Origin: Lutimonas saemankumensis
GTDB lineage: Bacteria; Bacteroidota; Bacteroidia; Flavobacteriales; Flavobacteriaceae
NCBI RefSeq assembly: GCF_020171465.1
Contig: NZ_JAIUZR010000004.1
Coordinates: forward strand, 496,001 to 560,000
Direction of reading: 5' to 3'
DNA length: 64,000 nt
In this document: positions 53,842 through 62,508 of the stretch, one piece after another
Numbering within the stretch: the stretch's first letter is position 1
Layout: each line of letters begins with the position of its first letter
Translations under genes and position numbers: made by a program
Notes under the pieces: model-generated
What the model saw: only the letters and a program-made list of their open reading frames with translations
Told to the model about the DNA's origin: nothing
The model's database searches: none

Positions 53842-54914
53842 CTTTTTTTATCAACCTGACTATACATCTTTTTATAATAGTCCTGATAAGATCCTGAGGT
53901 TACACCTTCCAGCCATTTCTCATTAGAGAGGTACCAATCCAAGGTTAAAGCCAGCCCCTCCTCAAAAGTAACTGAAGGCTTCCATCCTAATTCACGGTTT
54001 AATTTCCCGGCATCAATGGCATAGCGACGGTCATGACCTGCACGATCCTTTACAAAAGTGATCAGTTTTTCTGAACTTCCTTCGGGCCTCTTCAATCTCT
54101 CATCCATCAGCTTACAAAGAAGTTTGATCAAATTCAGATTGGTCCACTCATTAAAGCCTCCAATATTATACGTTTCTCCTTCTTTTCCACGATGAAATAT
54201 TTCATCTATGGCTATGGCATGATCCACAACATACAGCCAGTCTCTGGTATAATTACCATCTCCATAAACCGGTAAGGGTATCGAGTGTTTAACGTTATTG
54301 ATAAAAAGTGGAATCAGCTTTTCCGGAAATTGATTGGCCCCGTAATTATTCGAGCAATTACTTATGACAAAAGGTAAGCCATAGGTGTTTCCATAAGCAC
54401 GAACCAGGTGATCCGATGCTGCTTTTGAAGCCGCATAAGGCGATTGTGGATCGTAAGGGGTAGTCTCCGTAAAAAGTCCTGTTTTTCCAAGTGATCCGTA
54501 AACCTCATCTGTAGAAACATGGTAAAACAATTTCCCCTCAAAATTCCCCCTGCAACTGTCTCTGAATGCATTCAGGAGATTTGCAGTTCCCAGTACATTG
54601 GTTTCTATAAAATCATTCGGATTCGTTATGGATCGGTCAACATGGCTCTCTGCGGCCAAATGAATAACGGCATCAAACTGAACTTCCTCAAATAAAGAAT
54701 TGATGAAATCAATATTTTTAATGTCCCCTTTGACAAACTCATAATTAGGCTCATCCTCAACATCTTTTATGTTTTCAAGATTCCCTGCATAAGTAAGTGC
54801 ATCCAGATTATAAATGTTGTAATGAGGGTATTTGTTCACAAACATCCTGACCACATGAGAACCTATAAAACCGGCTCCCCCGGTGATCAATATTTTCTTT
54901 TTAATTTTATTCAT
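53838..54914 (-). CDS. rfbB: dTDP-glucose 4,6-dehydratase
   Basis: A 358-residue extended SDR. NAD site ITGGAGFIGSHVVR (residues 10-23); LAAESHVDRSI; STDEVYG (with the dehydratase-specific DE before VYG) and YAASKAASDH for the Tyr-x3-Lys pair; NNYGANQFPEKLIPL is diagnostic of RmlB. It makes dTDP-4-keto-6-deoxyglucose from dTDP-glucose. Third gene of a minus-strand operon after a DegT aminotransferase and galE; rfbA, rfbC and rfbD are not in the window. Its last 4 bases overlap the barrel gene on the other strand. Confidence 0.95.
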   Translation of the reverse strand: MNKIKKKILITGGAGFIGSHVVRMFVNKYPHYNIYNLDALTYAGNLENIKDVEDEPNYEFVKGDIKNIDFINSLFEEVQFDAVIHLAAESHVDRSITNPNDFIETNVLGTANLLNAFRDSCRGNFEGKLFYHVSTDEVYGSLGKTGLFTETTPYDPQSPYAASKAASDHLVRAYGNTYGLPFVISNCSNNYGANQFPEKLIPLFINNVKHSIPLPVYGDGNYTRDWLYVVDHAIAIDEIFHRGKEGETYNIGGFNEWTNLNLIKLLCKLMDERLKRPEGSSEKLITFVKDRAGHDRRYAIDAGKLNRELGWKPSVTFEEGLALTLDWYLSNEKWLEGVTSGSYQDYYKKMYSQVDKKS

Positions 54915-54950
54915 AAATCATTCTATTTATTCCATATACCGAATCTGCCA

Positions 54951-55964
54951 TTATTGTTTTAACTGCCATTTCCAGGCCGAAGATAGAGCTTCCTTCAGGC
55001 CTAATTTAGCATGCCATCCAAGCTCTTTGTTTGCCAGTTCAGTATCAGCGTAGGCGGCCGTTATGTCTCCTTCACGTCTGCCCGCAATCCTATAGTTAAC
55101 TTTTGTTCCGTTGGCCTCTTCAAATGCCTTAATTACCTCAAGAACAGAACTACCCTTTCCGGTTCCCACATTGAAAAATTCCATTTGTGATTTATTCTTA
55201 CCTTCCAGTAATCTTTGTAAGGCGCAAATATGTGCCTGGGCCAGATCCACCACATGAATATAGTCTCGGATCGCTGTGCCATCCGGAGTAGGATAATCAT
55301 CACCAAAAACCGCAAGCTCTTTACGAATACCTGCAGCGGTTTGGGTTACAAAAGGAATCAGGTTTTGCGGGACTCCCAATGGAAGTTCTCCAATATGGGC
55401 ACTTTCGTGAGCCCCAATTGGGTTAAAATATCTCAATGCAATCGCCTTGAGGTCGGTTACTTTAGTCGTGTCCTCAATAATTTCTTCCCCTATTTGCTTT
55501 GTATTGCCATAGGGAGATTCCGCCTTTTTGACGGGAGCCTTTTCAGTAATAGGCAATTCATCAGCCTGTCCGTAAACGGTACAGGAAGAACTAAAAATAA
55601 AATTTAATACCTTGTTCTCTGACATACTTTGCAAGAGATATACCAATGTTGCGATATTATTCTCGTAATACTTTAAAGGTTCTTCAACACTTTCGCCTAC
55701 AGCCTTTGAAGCAGCAAAATGAATCACTCCGTCAATTTTGTAATCCTTAAAAAAAGATTGGACCTTTTCCTTTTCCTTAAGATCCAGTTTAACAAACTCG
55801 GGGCTTACACCAGAAATCGCCTTTATTCCATCCAGAACCTCAACACGCGTATTTGAAAGATCGTCGATAATTACAACTTCATATCCTTCTTTCAACAATT
55901 CCACAACCGTATGGGAACCAATAAATCCAAGGCCTCCTGTTACTAAAATCTTATTTTTTTTCAT
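54951..55964 (-). CDS. galE: UDP-glucose 4-epimerase
   Basis: A 337-residue extended SDR that interconverts UDP-glucose and UDP-galactose. NAD site VTGGLGFIGSHTVVE (residues 8-22), FAASKAVGESV, SSSCTVYGQ and YGNTKQIGEE (Tyr-x3-Lys), and RYFNPIGAHES for GalE. Length and the C-terminal DYIHVVDLAQAH segment are standard. A free-standing GalE can also act on N-acetyl forms. Middle gene of the DegT-galE-rfbB operon, 37 bases after the DegT gene. Confidence 0.95.
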   Translation of the reverse strand: MKKNKILVTGGLGFIGSHTVVELLKEGYEVVIIDDLSNTRVEVLDGIKAISGVSPEFVKLDLKEKEKVQSFFKDYKIDGVIHFAASKAVGESVEEPLKYYENNIATLVYLLQSMSENKVLNFIFSSSCTVYGQADELPITEKAPVKKAESPYGNTKQIGEEIIEDTTKVTDLKAIALRYFNPIGAHESAHIGELPLGVPQNLIPFVTQTAAGIRKELAVFGDDYPTPDGTAIRDYIHVVDLAQAHICALQRLLEGKNKSQMEFFNVGTGKGSSVLEVIKAFEEANGTKVNYRIAGRREGDITAAYADTELANKELGWHAKLGLKEALSSAWKWQLKQ

Positions 55965-56001
55965 GGCTAATCCTTTTGTTAGCTAATGCATCACGGATAG
56001 A

Positions 56002-57150
56002 TTACTGAACAAAATCCAAAATAGTATTGATAATAAGATCTTGTTGTTCCTTTTCCAGTTCAGTATGCATAGGTAAGGAGATCACGTTTTTAACAAGTTC
56101 ATTAGTTACTGCAAAATCCTCTTCTTTATAGCGATCATCCTGATAGGCCTTTTGTTTATGCAAAGCAACAGGGTAGTAAATTGCATTAGGAATTCCCTTT
56201 TCTACAAGATGCTGGTGTAAGGCATCCCTTTTACCATTTGTAATTTTGAGGGTATACTGGTGAAATACATGACAATTGCAGGTGTCGCAGATCTCTCCAC
56301 ATTTTTCAGTAACCGGAGTAACTATGTTGGGATTACTTTTAAAGCCTTGATTGTAGTATTTGGCAGCTTTTCTTCGTTCGCTACAGTAATCGTCAAGGTG
56401 AGGAAGTTTTAATCTAAGTACCGCTGCCTGAACGCTATCTAACCTGGAATTCACACCAACCACATCATGGTAATATCTTTTATACATGCCGTGATTGACA
56501 ATTCCTCTTAAGGTATGAGCAAGGTCGTCATCATTTGTAAAAATAGCTCCTCCGTCTCCGTAGCAGCCCAAATTTTTCGATGGAAAAAAAGAAGTGGTTC
56601 CAACATGGCCAATCGTACCAGCCTTTTTGCTACTTCCGTCGCTAAAGGTATAATCTGCCCCAATGGCCTGAGCAGTGTCTTCTATGACGTATAGGTCGTG
56701 CTCTTTGGCTATTTTTAAAATTGCTTCCATATTGGCACACTGTCCAAAAAGATGGACAGGAACAATTGCTTTCGTCTTTGGAGTTATGGCTTTTTTTAAG
56801 GCCTCCAGATCGATATTAAAGGAATGAGGATCAACATCTACCAAAACAGGAGTTAATTTTAACAAGGCAATTACCTCAACAGTTGCAGCAAAGGTAAAAT
56901 CAGCCGTAATTACCTCATCTCCCTGTTCTAATCCCAGTCCCATCATTGCTATTTGAAGGGCATCCGTTCCGTTGGCACATGGAATAACATGTTTCACATC
57001 AAGGTATGACTCCAGGTCCGATTGAAATTTTTTTACCTCCGGTCCGTTGATAAAGGCAGCAGATGCAACAACTTCGCTGATAGCAGCATCAATTTCGGGC
57101 TGGATTTTCTGATATTGACTTTGCAAGTCAACCATTTGAATTTTCTTCAT
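56002..57150 (-). CDS. DegT/DnrJ/EryC1/StrS aminotransferase with a four-cysteine insertion
   Basis: A 382-residue PLP-dependent sugar aminotransferase. PLP Lys is in SFFPSKNLGCYGDGGA (about residue 193); IEDTAQAIGA supplies the Asp/Gln contacts; NGTDALQIAM near 60 is typical. Unlike most members, residues 284-293 hold Cys284, Cys288, Cys291 and Cys293 (CGEICDTCNC), then His294 and His297, just before the FHQYTLKI motif. This could bind a metal or form disulfides. WbpE-like enzymes acting on UDP-sugars (e.g. 3-amino sugars) are the closest match by order; the actual amino sugar is unknown. First gene of the operon with galE and rfbB. Confidence 0.9.
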   Translation of the reverse strand: MKKIQMVDLQSQYQKIQPEIDAAISEVVASAAFINGPEVKKFQSDLESYLDVKHVIPCANGTDALQIAMMGLGLEQGDEVITADFTFAATVEVIALLKLTPVLVDVDPHSFNIDLEALKKAITPKTKAIVPVHLFGQCANMEAILKIAKEHDLYVIEDTAQAIGADYTFSDGSSKKAGTIGHVGTTSFFPSKNLGCYGDGGAIFTNDDDLAHTLRGIVNHGMYKRYYHDVVGVNSRLDSVQAAVLRLKLPHLDDYCSERRKAAKYYNQGFKSNPNIVTPVTEKCGEICDTCNCHVFHQYTLKITNGKRDALHQHLVEKGIPNAIYYPVALHKQKAYQDDRYKEEDFAVTNELVKNVISLPMHTELEKEQQDLIINTILDFVQ

Positions 57151-57189
57151 TTGAGTATAATTTAATTCTTAAATTTGGCTACAGCCAGA

Positions 57190-57197
57190 CAAAAATA
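57190..57197 (-). promoter_or_regulatory. Promoter -7 box of the DegT-galE-rfbB operon
   Basis: On the minus strand TATTTTTG matches TAnnTTTG exactly, 39 bases before the ATG at 57150. No -33 TTTG at the expected spacing. It lies in the 94-base divergent gap shared with waaA. Confidence 0.4.
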
Positions 57198-57244
57198 CAA
57201 ATATTTTACGCGCTCTACCCCTAAATTTTTAATTTAGCCTCCAA

Positions 57245-58483
57245 ATGAGATACCTCTATAATTTCGCGATTTTCTTCACTGGAATTGCTGTCCGTATCAT
57301 CGCTTTATTCAACGAAAAAATTAACCTCTTTGTGCAAGGGCGCAAGGAAACATTTTCAATACTTAGAAAAGGTGTTTCTTCAGAAGAAAAAACAATTTGG
57401 ATGCATTGTGCTTCCCTGGGTGAATTTGAGCAGGGCCGACCTGTGCTGGAAAGCCTCAAAAAGTCCTTACCCGAATACAAAATAGTACTTTCATTTTTTT
57501 CTCCTTCAGGATACGAAGTCCAAAAGAACTATGAAGGAGCTGACCTGGTAGTTTATCTGCCTCTCGACACCGAGTCAAATGCAAAAAGATTTGTTCAATT
57601 AGTACATCCAAGTATTGCCCTGTTTGTTAAGTATGAATTTTGGCCAAATATTTTAAAGGAATTGAAGTCTCTTAAAATTGAAACCTTACTTGTTTCAGGA
57701 ATATTCAGAAAGGATCAATTGTTTTTCAAGTCCTATGGGAACTGGATGAGGCAATCTTTAAAGGCATTTACTTATTTTTTTGTGCAGAATGAAGATTCTC
57801 AAAAACTCCTGGATGGGATTGGTTTCAAAAATATCAGTGTCAGTGGAGATACACGGTTTGACCGAGTCTCAAATATTTTAGAGCAGGATAATCACTTGAA
57901 ATTTCTTGATAATTTTGTTAAAGATCGAATTGTAATTGTTGCCGGAAGTACCTGGCCCAAGGATGAAAAAATTTTGGCTAAATTCATGAATGAAAATCAA
58001 AATGAAGCCGTTTGTATGGTTGTAGCACCCCATAATATTGTTCCAAAAGATATCCTTAGATTAAAAGAATCCTTTACATGTAAAACCAGTTTGTACTCGG
58101 AAGGAATATTTTCCTCTGAATCAAAAGTCTTTATAGCCGACACCGTTGGGATCTTGACTAAAATTTACAGCTACGGCCATTTGGCTTATGTAGGAGGAGG
58201 CTTCGATAAAGATGGGGTGCATAACGTCCTGGAACCCGCTGTGTTCGGAATTCCATTGATCATTGGCCCGGAATTTGAAAAATTCGAAGAGGCCAAAGAT
58301 TTAGTTGACCTGGGAGGCTGTCTGGTTGCAAACGATGAATCAGATTTTCTGAATAAAATGAATCTGCTGATTAAAGACAAGAGCTTGAGAGAAAAAACTG
58401 GAGATATCACGAAGTTGTTCATTAAAAATAACACGGGAGCAACCGAAATTATTAGCAGTTATATCCGCGAGAAACTCAAATAA
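57245..58483 (+). CDS. waaA: 3-deoxy-D-manno-octulosonic acid (Kdo) transferase
   Basis: A 412-residue GT30 enzyme that adds Kdo to lipid A at the cytoplasmic face of the inner membrane. N-terminal anchor residues 1-22. HCASLGEFEQGRPVLE (about residue 58) carries the catalytic Glu; SFFSPSGYEV near 84, KYEFWPNIL near 131, AGSTWPKDE near 240, YVGGGFDKDGVHNVLEPAVFG near 320 are the usual GT30 blocks. Length is normal. A TAATTTAG box at 57230-57237 ends only 7 bases before the ATG, so the leader may be very short. crp-like gene follows after 31 bases. Confidence 0.96.
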   Translation: MRYLYNFAIFFTGIAVRIIALFNEKINLFVQGRKETFSILRKGVSSEEKTIWMHCASLGEFEQGRPVLESLKKSLPEYKIVLSFFSPSGYEVQKNYEGADLVVYLPLDTESNAKRFVQLVHPSIALFVKYEFWPNILKELKSLKIETLLVSGIFRKDQLFFKSYGNWMRQSLKAFTYFFVQNEDSQKLLDGIGFKNISVSGDTRFDRVSNILEQDNHLKFLDNFVKDRIVIVAGSTWPKDEKILAKFMNENQNEAVCMVVAPHNIVPKDILRLKESFTCKTSLYSEGIFSSESKVFIADTVGILTKIYSYGHLAYVGGGFDKDGVHNVLEPAVFGIPLIIGPEFEKFEEAKDLVDLGGCLVANDESDFLNKMNLLIKDKSLREKTGDITKLFIKNNTGATEIISSYIREKLK

Positions 58484-58514
58484 TTACTAACTTCACACCT
58501 AAACAATCAAAAAA

Positions 58515-59150
58515 ATGATCAGAGAGAAACTGGAAGAATATTACAGTGTGGTTTTCGAACCGGAATTACTGGATGAAATAGCTGAGGTCGGAACCTACAA
58601 AAAGGTCAAGGAAAATGATTTACTTCTCGATATAGGTGACACCTTTCATCAGATTCCTTTAATTCTTACAGGAGCGATCAAGATCAGCAGAGAAACCAAA
58701 AAAGGGGAGGAAATTGTACTTTATTTTTTAGAACGTGGAGATACTTGCACAATAACCTTTGGCAGTGGCCTTCAAAGTCATAAAAGTAAAGTCAGGGGAG
58801 TTGCAGAAAAAGATTCTGAATTGATTTTTATACCGGTGGAAAAGCTGGAAGAATGGATGGTTAAATACGCTTCATGGAGAAGTTTTGTAATTGACAGCTA
58901 TGATATACGTCTAAACGAAATGCTGGAAGCCATTGACACCTTGGCATTTTTGAAAATGGACGAACGTCTGTTCAAGTATCTTGTCGATAAAGTTCAGATT
59001 ATGAGAAGTACCGAATTGACTACGACTCATCAGGAAATTGCTGTAGATCTGAATACTTCCAGGGTTGTAGTTTCCAGGCTGCTTAAACAGCTTGAAAATG
59101 AGGGTAGAATCAAATTGTTTCGAAATAAAATAGAAGTACTGGATTTTTAA
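58515..59150 (+). CDS. Crp/Fnr family transcription regulator
   Basis: A 211-residue regulator. Residues about 15-130 form the cyclic-nucleotide-like beta-roll (GDTFHQIPLILTGAIKISRETKKGEEIVLYFLERGDTC, with GAIKI as the conserved roll); there is no FNR Cys cluster and the cAMP-contact motif is not convincing. Residues 160-205 are the winged helix (TTHQEIAVDLNTSRVVVSRLLKQLENEG), with SRVVVSRLL as recognition helix. Four bases after its stop comes a perfect palindrome (59154-59167) before the YeeE/YedE genes, a probable target. It is likely read through from waaA. Confidence 0.9.
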   Translation: MIREKLEEYYSVVFEPELLDEIAEVGTYKKVKENDLLLDIGDTFHQIPLILTGAIKISRETKKGEEIVLYFLERGDTCTITFGSGLQSHKSKVRGVAEKDSELIFIPVEKLEEWMVKYASWRSFVIDSYDIRLNEMLEAIDTLAFLKMDERLFKYLVDKVQIMRSTELTTTHQEIAVDLNTSRVVVSRLLKQLENEGRIKLFRNKIEVLDF

Positions 59151-59153
59151 AAT

Positions 59154-59167
59154 GTAACATTTGTTAC
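59154..59167. promoter_or_regulatory. Crp/Fnr-type operator palindrome before the YeeE/YedE genes
   Basis: GTAACA-TT-TGTTAC is a perfect inverted repeat. Its centre is about 37-38 bases before the expected start point set by TATATTTT (59187-59194), close to the -41.5 position of class II Crp/Fnr activators. The regulator gene ends 4 bases upstream. Confidence 0.6.
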
Positions 59168-59186
59168 CTGAAACAGTACTGAAAAA

Positions 59187-59194
59187 TATATTTT
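59187..59194 (+). promoter_or_regulatory. -7 box before the YeeE/YedE genes
   Basis: TATATTTT differs from TAnnTTTG at the last base. It lies 22 bases before the ATG at 59217 and 20 bases after the palindrome. The lack of a -33 TTTG fits activator dependence. Confidence 0.4.
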
Positions 59195-59216
59195 TACGAA
59201 TTAACCTGGATTTATT

Positions 59217-59774
59217 ATGGATTTTATTTTACAACCATGGCCATGGTATGTAGCTGGTCCCATCATCGCATTTTGTATGTTTCTGATGTTCTTTTTCGGA
59301 AAGAAGTTTGGTGTTTCTTCAAATCTCGAAAGTGTATGCGCAATGGGAGGAGCCGGTAAATTTGTCGATTTCTTCAGGTTCGACTGGAAAAAAAATTGGT
59401 GGAACCTGACCTTTGTTGTCGGTCTTATAATTGGAGGGTTTATAGCTGATCAATGGCTTACCCCAGATGATACGGTAGCATTAAATCCGGACACTGTAGT
59501 TGCGCTATCTGAAATTGGAATTCAAAATGCCGGATCAACTTACTTGCCTGATGAAATTTTTAGCATTGATGCCTTGTTAACCGTCAAAGGATTCCTGATC
59601 CTGATCATTGCCGGTATACTGGTAGGATTTGGATCAAGATATGCCGGAGGATGTACTTCGGGTCATGGAATCGTTGGGTTAAGCAGTCTTTCAATGGAGT
59701 CCTTCATTGCTGTAGGAGGATTTTTTATTGGAGGTTTGATCATGACCTGGCTAATTTTACCTTACGTTTTTTAA
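59217..59774 (+). CDS. YeeE/YedE family protein, first half (thiosulfate/sulfur-type transporter)
   Basis: A 185-residue membrane protein with TM segments at about 10-28, 62-80, 122-142 and 158-180. The hallmark GSRYAGGCTSGHGIVGLSSLS (split here as GSRYAGGC and TSGHGIVGL) near residue 140 has the conserved Cys of the YeeE/TsuA pore. E. coli YeeE imports thiosulfate in a single longer chain; here two shorter proteins appear to form the pair. GFIADQWLTPDDTVALNPDTV between TM2 and TM3 is a periplasmic loop. It is the first gene after the Crp/Fnr palindrome. Confidence 0.88.
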   Translation: MDFILQPWPWYVAGPIIAFCMFLMFFFGKKFGVSSNLESVCAMGGAGKFVDFFRFDWKKNWWNLTFVVGLIIGGFIADQWLTPDDTVALNPDTVVALSEIGIQNAGSTYLPDEIFSIDALLTVKGFLILIIAGILVGFGSRYAGGCTSGHGIVGLSSLSMESFIAVGGFFIGGLIMTWLILPYVF

Positions 59775-59784
59775 ACCGTTTAAG

Positions 59785-60198
59785 ATGAGATTTATTAAAT
59801 ATTTGTTGGTTGGAATTTTATTCGGAATCACCCTGAGCAAGGCAGAAGTCATATCGTGGTTCCGTATTTATGAAATGTTTAAACTTCAGTCTTTTCATAT
59901 GTACGGGGTAATAGGATCAGCTGTGGCTATAGGAGTTATATTGATCTATTTGTTTAAAAACGAAAGGATTAAATCTCTTTATGGAAACCCGATTACTGTT
60001 GAACCAAAGAAAAAAGGTATTTCGAGAAACCTGTTAGGAGGAATTATTTTTGGGTTCGGATGGGCTCTCGGTGGTGCATGTCCCGGACCCATGTATATTC
60101 TTGTGGGGAAAGGAGTAGTTTCCATATTGGTTGTTCTATTTGGGGCTCATCTTGGAGCCTTTCTTTACCATGCCGTTAAACACCGCCTTCCTCATTAA
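59785..60198 (+). CDS. YeeE/YedE family protein, second half (DUF6691-type)
   Basis: A 137-residue membrane protein with about four TM segments. It contains FGFGWALGGACPGPMYILVG near residue 90-110, i.e. the GxGWAxxGACPGP motif with the second conserved Cys of this family. Ten bases after the first half, so translation is probably coupled. Together the two proteins likely import a reduced sulfur species such as thiosulfate or sulfide; the substrate is inferred from the family. Confidence 0.88.
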   Translation: MRFIKYLLVGILFGITLSKAEVISWFRIYEMFKLQSFHMYGVIGSAVAIGVILIYLFKNERIKSLYGNPITVEPKKKGISRNLLGGIIFGFGWALGGACPGPMYILVGKGVVSILVVLFGAHLGAFLYHAVKHRLPH

Positions 60199-60286
60199 TT
60201 CGAACCAGGAGTTCACTATTCTTTCAAATCAAAACGATGACTGAAGTCTTTTTTGTAAATTTAGCAGTTTATTTGCCGAATTATAT

Positions 60287-61279
60287 ATGAATCAATTAAT
60301 TGATCAATACGGACGAAAAATTTCTTACCTGAGATTGGCTGTAACTGACAGATGCAATCTTCGATGTCAATACTGTATGCCTGCAAAAGGTATTGATATT
60401 GTTGACCGGAAAGAGTTATTGACTTATAAGGAAATGTATCGAATTACCCGTGTTTTAAGTGAACTTGGGGTTGATAAAGTACGGCTGACAGGAGGAGAGC
60501 CTTTTGTGAGAAAGGATTTTGTTAATTTTCTTGAGTCCCTGTCCTTTAACGATAAGCTAAAGGAAATCAATATAACCACAAATGGGGCACTCATCTCAAA
60601 TTATATAGACAGACTTGAAAAAACAAAGATCAAATCAGTTAATTTGAGTATTGACAGTTTAAACAGGGAGAAATTTTTCCAAATTACACGTCGTGATGTT
60701 TTCGATAAAGTAAAACAAACCTATAAGGATCTTTTAATGAGTGATATGAGATTAAAACTCAATGTCGTTGTACAGTCTGGATTCAATACCAATGAAATTA
60801 TTGATTTTGTTGAACTCACGAAAAACGAGGATGTTTCGGTCCGATTTATAGAAGAAATGCCCTTTAACGGAAAAGGGATAAGGAAAGTGGATGAACTTTG
60901 GGATTTCACAAAAATCCTTGACCACATCAGATCTGATTACAAAAGCATTCAACCTTTGGAATCCGATCCGTCTTCAACTTCCAGAAATTTCAAAATTGAA
61001 TCCTATAAAGGGTCTTTTGGAATTATTCCAGCGTATACAAGAAGTATTTGTTCCGATTGCAACAGAATAAGGATTACGGCAACTGGAATGTTCAAAAATT
61101 GCTTGTTTGACGACGGCGTTTTTAACCTGAAAGATTTTTTGAGAGCTGGAGCCAGCGACGAAGACCTAAAGAACCTATTTATTTCTACTGTTCAAAAGAA
61201 ACCTGAAAATGGTTTTGTGGCTGAGGCAAATAGAAAAAGTAAAAATGTTTCCGAAAGTATGTCAACTATTGGAGGATAA
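60287..61279 (+). CDS. moaA: GTP 3',8-cyclase
   Basis: A 330-residue radical-SAM enzyme, the first step of molybdenum cofactor synthesis. N-terminal cluster Cys23-x3-Cys27-x2-Cys30 (CNLRCQYC). C-terminal cluster CSDCNRIRITATGMFKNC, with CxxC then Cys 13 residues later. The chain ends STIGG, the Gly-Gly tail needed for activity. LTGGEPFVRKDF is the GGEP motif. Six bases separate it from moeA. A TAAATTTA (60256-60263) is a possible -7 box with one mismatch. Confidence 0.97.
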   Translation: MNQLIDQYGRKISYLRLAVTDRCNLRCQYCMPAKGIDIVDRKELLTYKEMYRITRVLSELGVDKVRLTGGEPFVRKDFVNFLESLSFNDKLKEINITTNGALISNYIDRLEKTKIKSVNLSIDSLNREKFFQITRRDVFDKVKQTYKDLLMSDMRLKLNVVVQSGFNTNEIIDFVELTKNEDVSVRFIEEMPFNGKGIRKVDELWDFTKILDHIRSDYKSIQPLESDPSSTSRNFKIESYKGSFGIIPAYTRSICSDCNRIRITATGMFKNCLFDDGVFNLKDFLRAGASDEDLKNLFISTVQKKPENGFVAEANRKSKNVSESMSTIGG

Positions 61280-61285
61280 TAAACT

Positions 61286-62497
61286 ATGGATAAAAAAGTA
61301 TCTCTTATTCCTGTCTCTGAGGCCCTCAGAAAGGTTCTGGGCCAGACTGAAGATTTTGGCATCGAAGAAGTGGAATTCACTAATTCTCTAGGCAGGGTTC
61401 TAAAAGAGTCAATAAAGGCTGACAGGGACCTCCCTCCATTTGATCGGGTAAGTATGGATGGAATAGCCATAAACTCAAAATCATTTGATGAGGGACTAAG
61501 AGAATTTCCTATTGAAAATGTTCAGGCAGCGGGAAGTAAACAGCTAAGCTTACAAAATAAAATAAACTGTCTTGAAGCAATGACAGGAGCCATGTTACCC
61601 ATTGGTACTGACGCCGTAATTCCCTATGAGCTGATCACAATAGAAAATGACATAGCCAAGGTCAATATTGAAGAGTTAAGAATCTTCCAGAATATCCATA
61701 AAAAAGGGTTGGACAATGCAGAGGGAGAAGAATTGATACCTGTAAATACAAAAATTTCTGCTGCTGAAATCGGAGTACTGGCCACTGTGGGAAAAGACAA
61801 GGTTAAAGTGGCAAGAAACCCGAAAATTGCAATTATTTCTACCGGGGATGAATTGGTAAACGTTGATCAGGTTCCGGAACCATTCCAAATTAGGAAAAGC
61901 AATGTGCATACCTTGTCGGCCTTATTAGAAAATGAAAATCTCGAGACATCTGTTTTTCATATTACCGATGATAAAACGCTGTTGAAAAATCAAATTGCCC
62001 ATTTACTGGAGGTATTTGATGTTCTGATGTTCAGTGGCGCTGTAAGTAAGGGAAAATTTGATTTTTTACCCGAAGTCCTTGATGAATTGGGAGTAGAAAA
62101 ATACTTTCACAAAGTGAAGCAAAGACCGGGAAAGCCTTTTTGGTTTGGAAAAAAGAAAAAGGCTACCATTTTTGCCTTTCCGGGAAATCCTGTTTCAACC
62201 TTTGTAAGCTGCCTGAAATACTTTATGCCCTGGTTTCAGAAAAGTCAGGGTCTTGATTTTGATCATAAGCATTATGCTGTTTTAGCCGATGATTTTTCAT
62301 TTAAACCAGAATTGACCTATTTTCTTCAGGTGAAAATTAACAATGAAGAAGGGCGCCTGATGGCAAAACCGGTTGCCGGTAACGGCTCCGGAGATCTGGC
62401 TAATCTGACTCTGAATGACGCTTTTTTAGAGTTGCCGTCGAATAAGGATTTATTTAAAAAAGGAGAAATATTTCCAATTGTTAAGTATAGATATTAA
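61286..62497 (+). CDS. moeA: Molybdopterin molybdenumtransferase
   Basis: A 403-residue enzyme that inserts molybdate into adenylated molybdopterin. Domain order: N-terminal DRDLPPFDRVSMDGIA near residue 48-60, AMTGAMLPIGTDAVIPYE near 97, central MoCF-fold IAIISTGDELV and MFSGAVSKGKFDF, FHKVKQRPGKPFWFG and FPGNPVSTF, and a C-terminal beta domain. The usual GGVS motif reads SGAVSKG here. Length normal. Spaced 6 bases from moaA and 11 from moaC. Confidence 0.96.
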   Translation: MDKKVSLIPVSEALRKVLGQTEDFGIEEVEFTNSLGRVLKESIKADRDLPPFDRVSMDGIAINSKSFDEGLREFPIENVQAAGSKQLSLQNKINCLEAMTGAMLPIGTDAVIPYELITIENDIAKVNIEELRIFQNIHKKGLDNAEGEELIPVNTKISAAEIGVLATVGKDKVKVARNPKIAIISTGDELVNVDQVPEPFQIRKSNVHTLSALLENENLETSVFHITDDKTLLKNQIAHLLEVFDVLMFSGAVSKGKFDFLPEVLDELGVEKYFHKVKQRPGKPFWFGKKKKATIFAFPGNPVSTFVSCLKYFMPWFQKSQGLDFDHKHYAVLADDFSFKPELTYFLQVKINNEEGRLMAKPVAGNGSGDLANLTLNDAFLELPSNKDLFKKGEIFPIVKYRY

Positions 62498-62508
62498 AAA
62501 GAGGAGCT

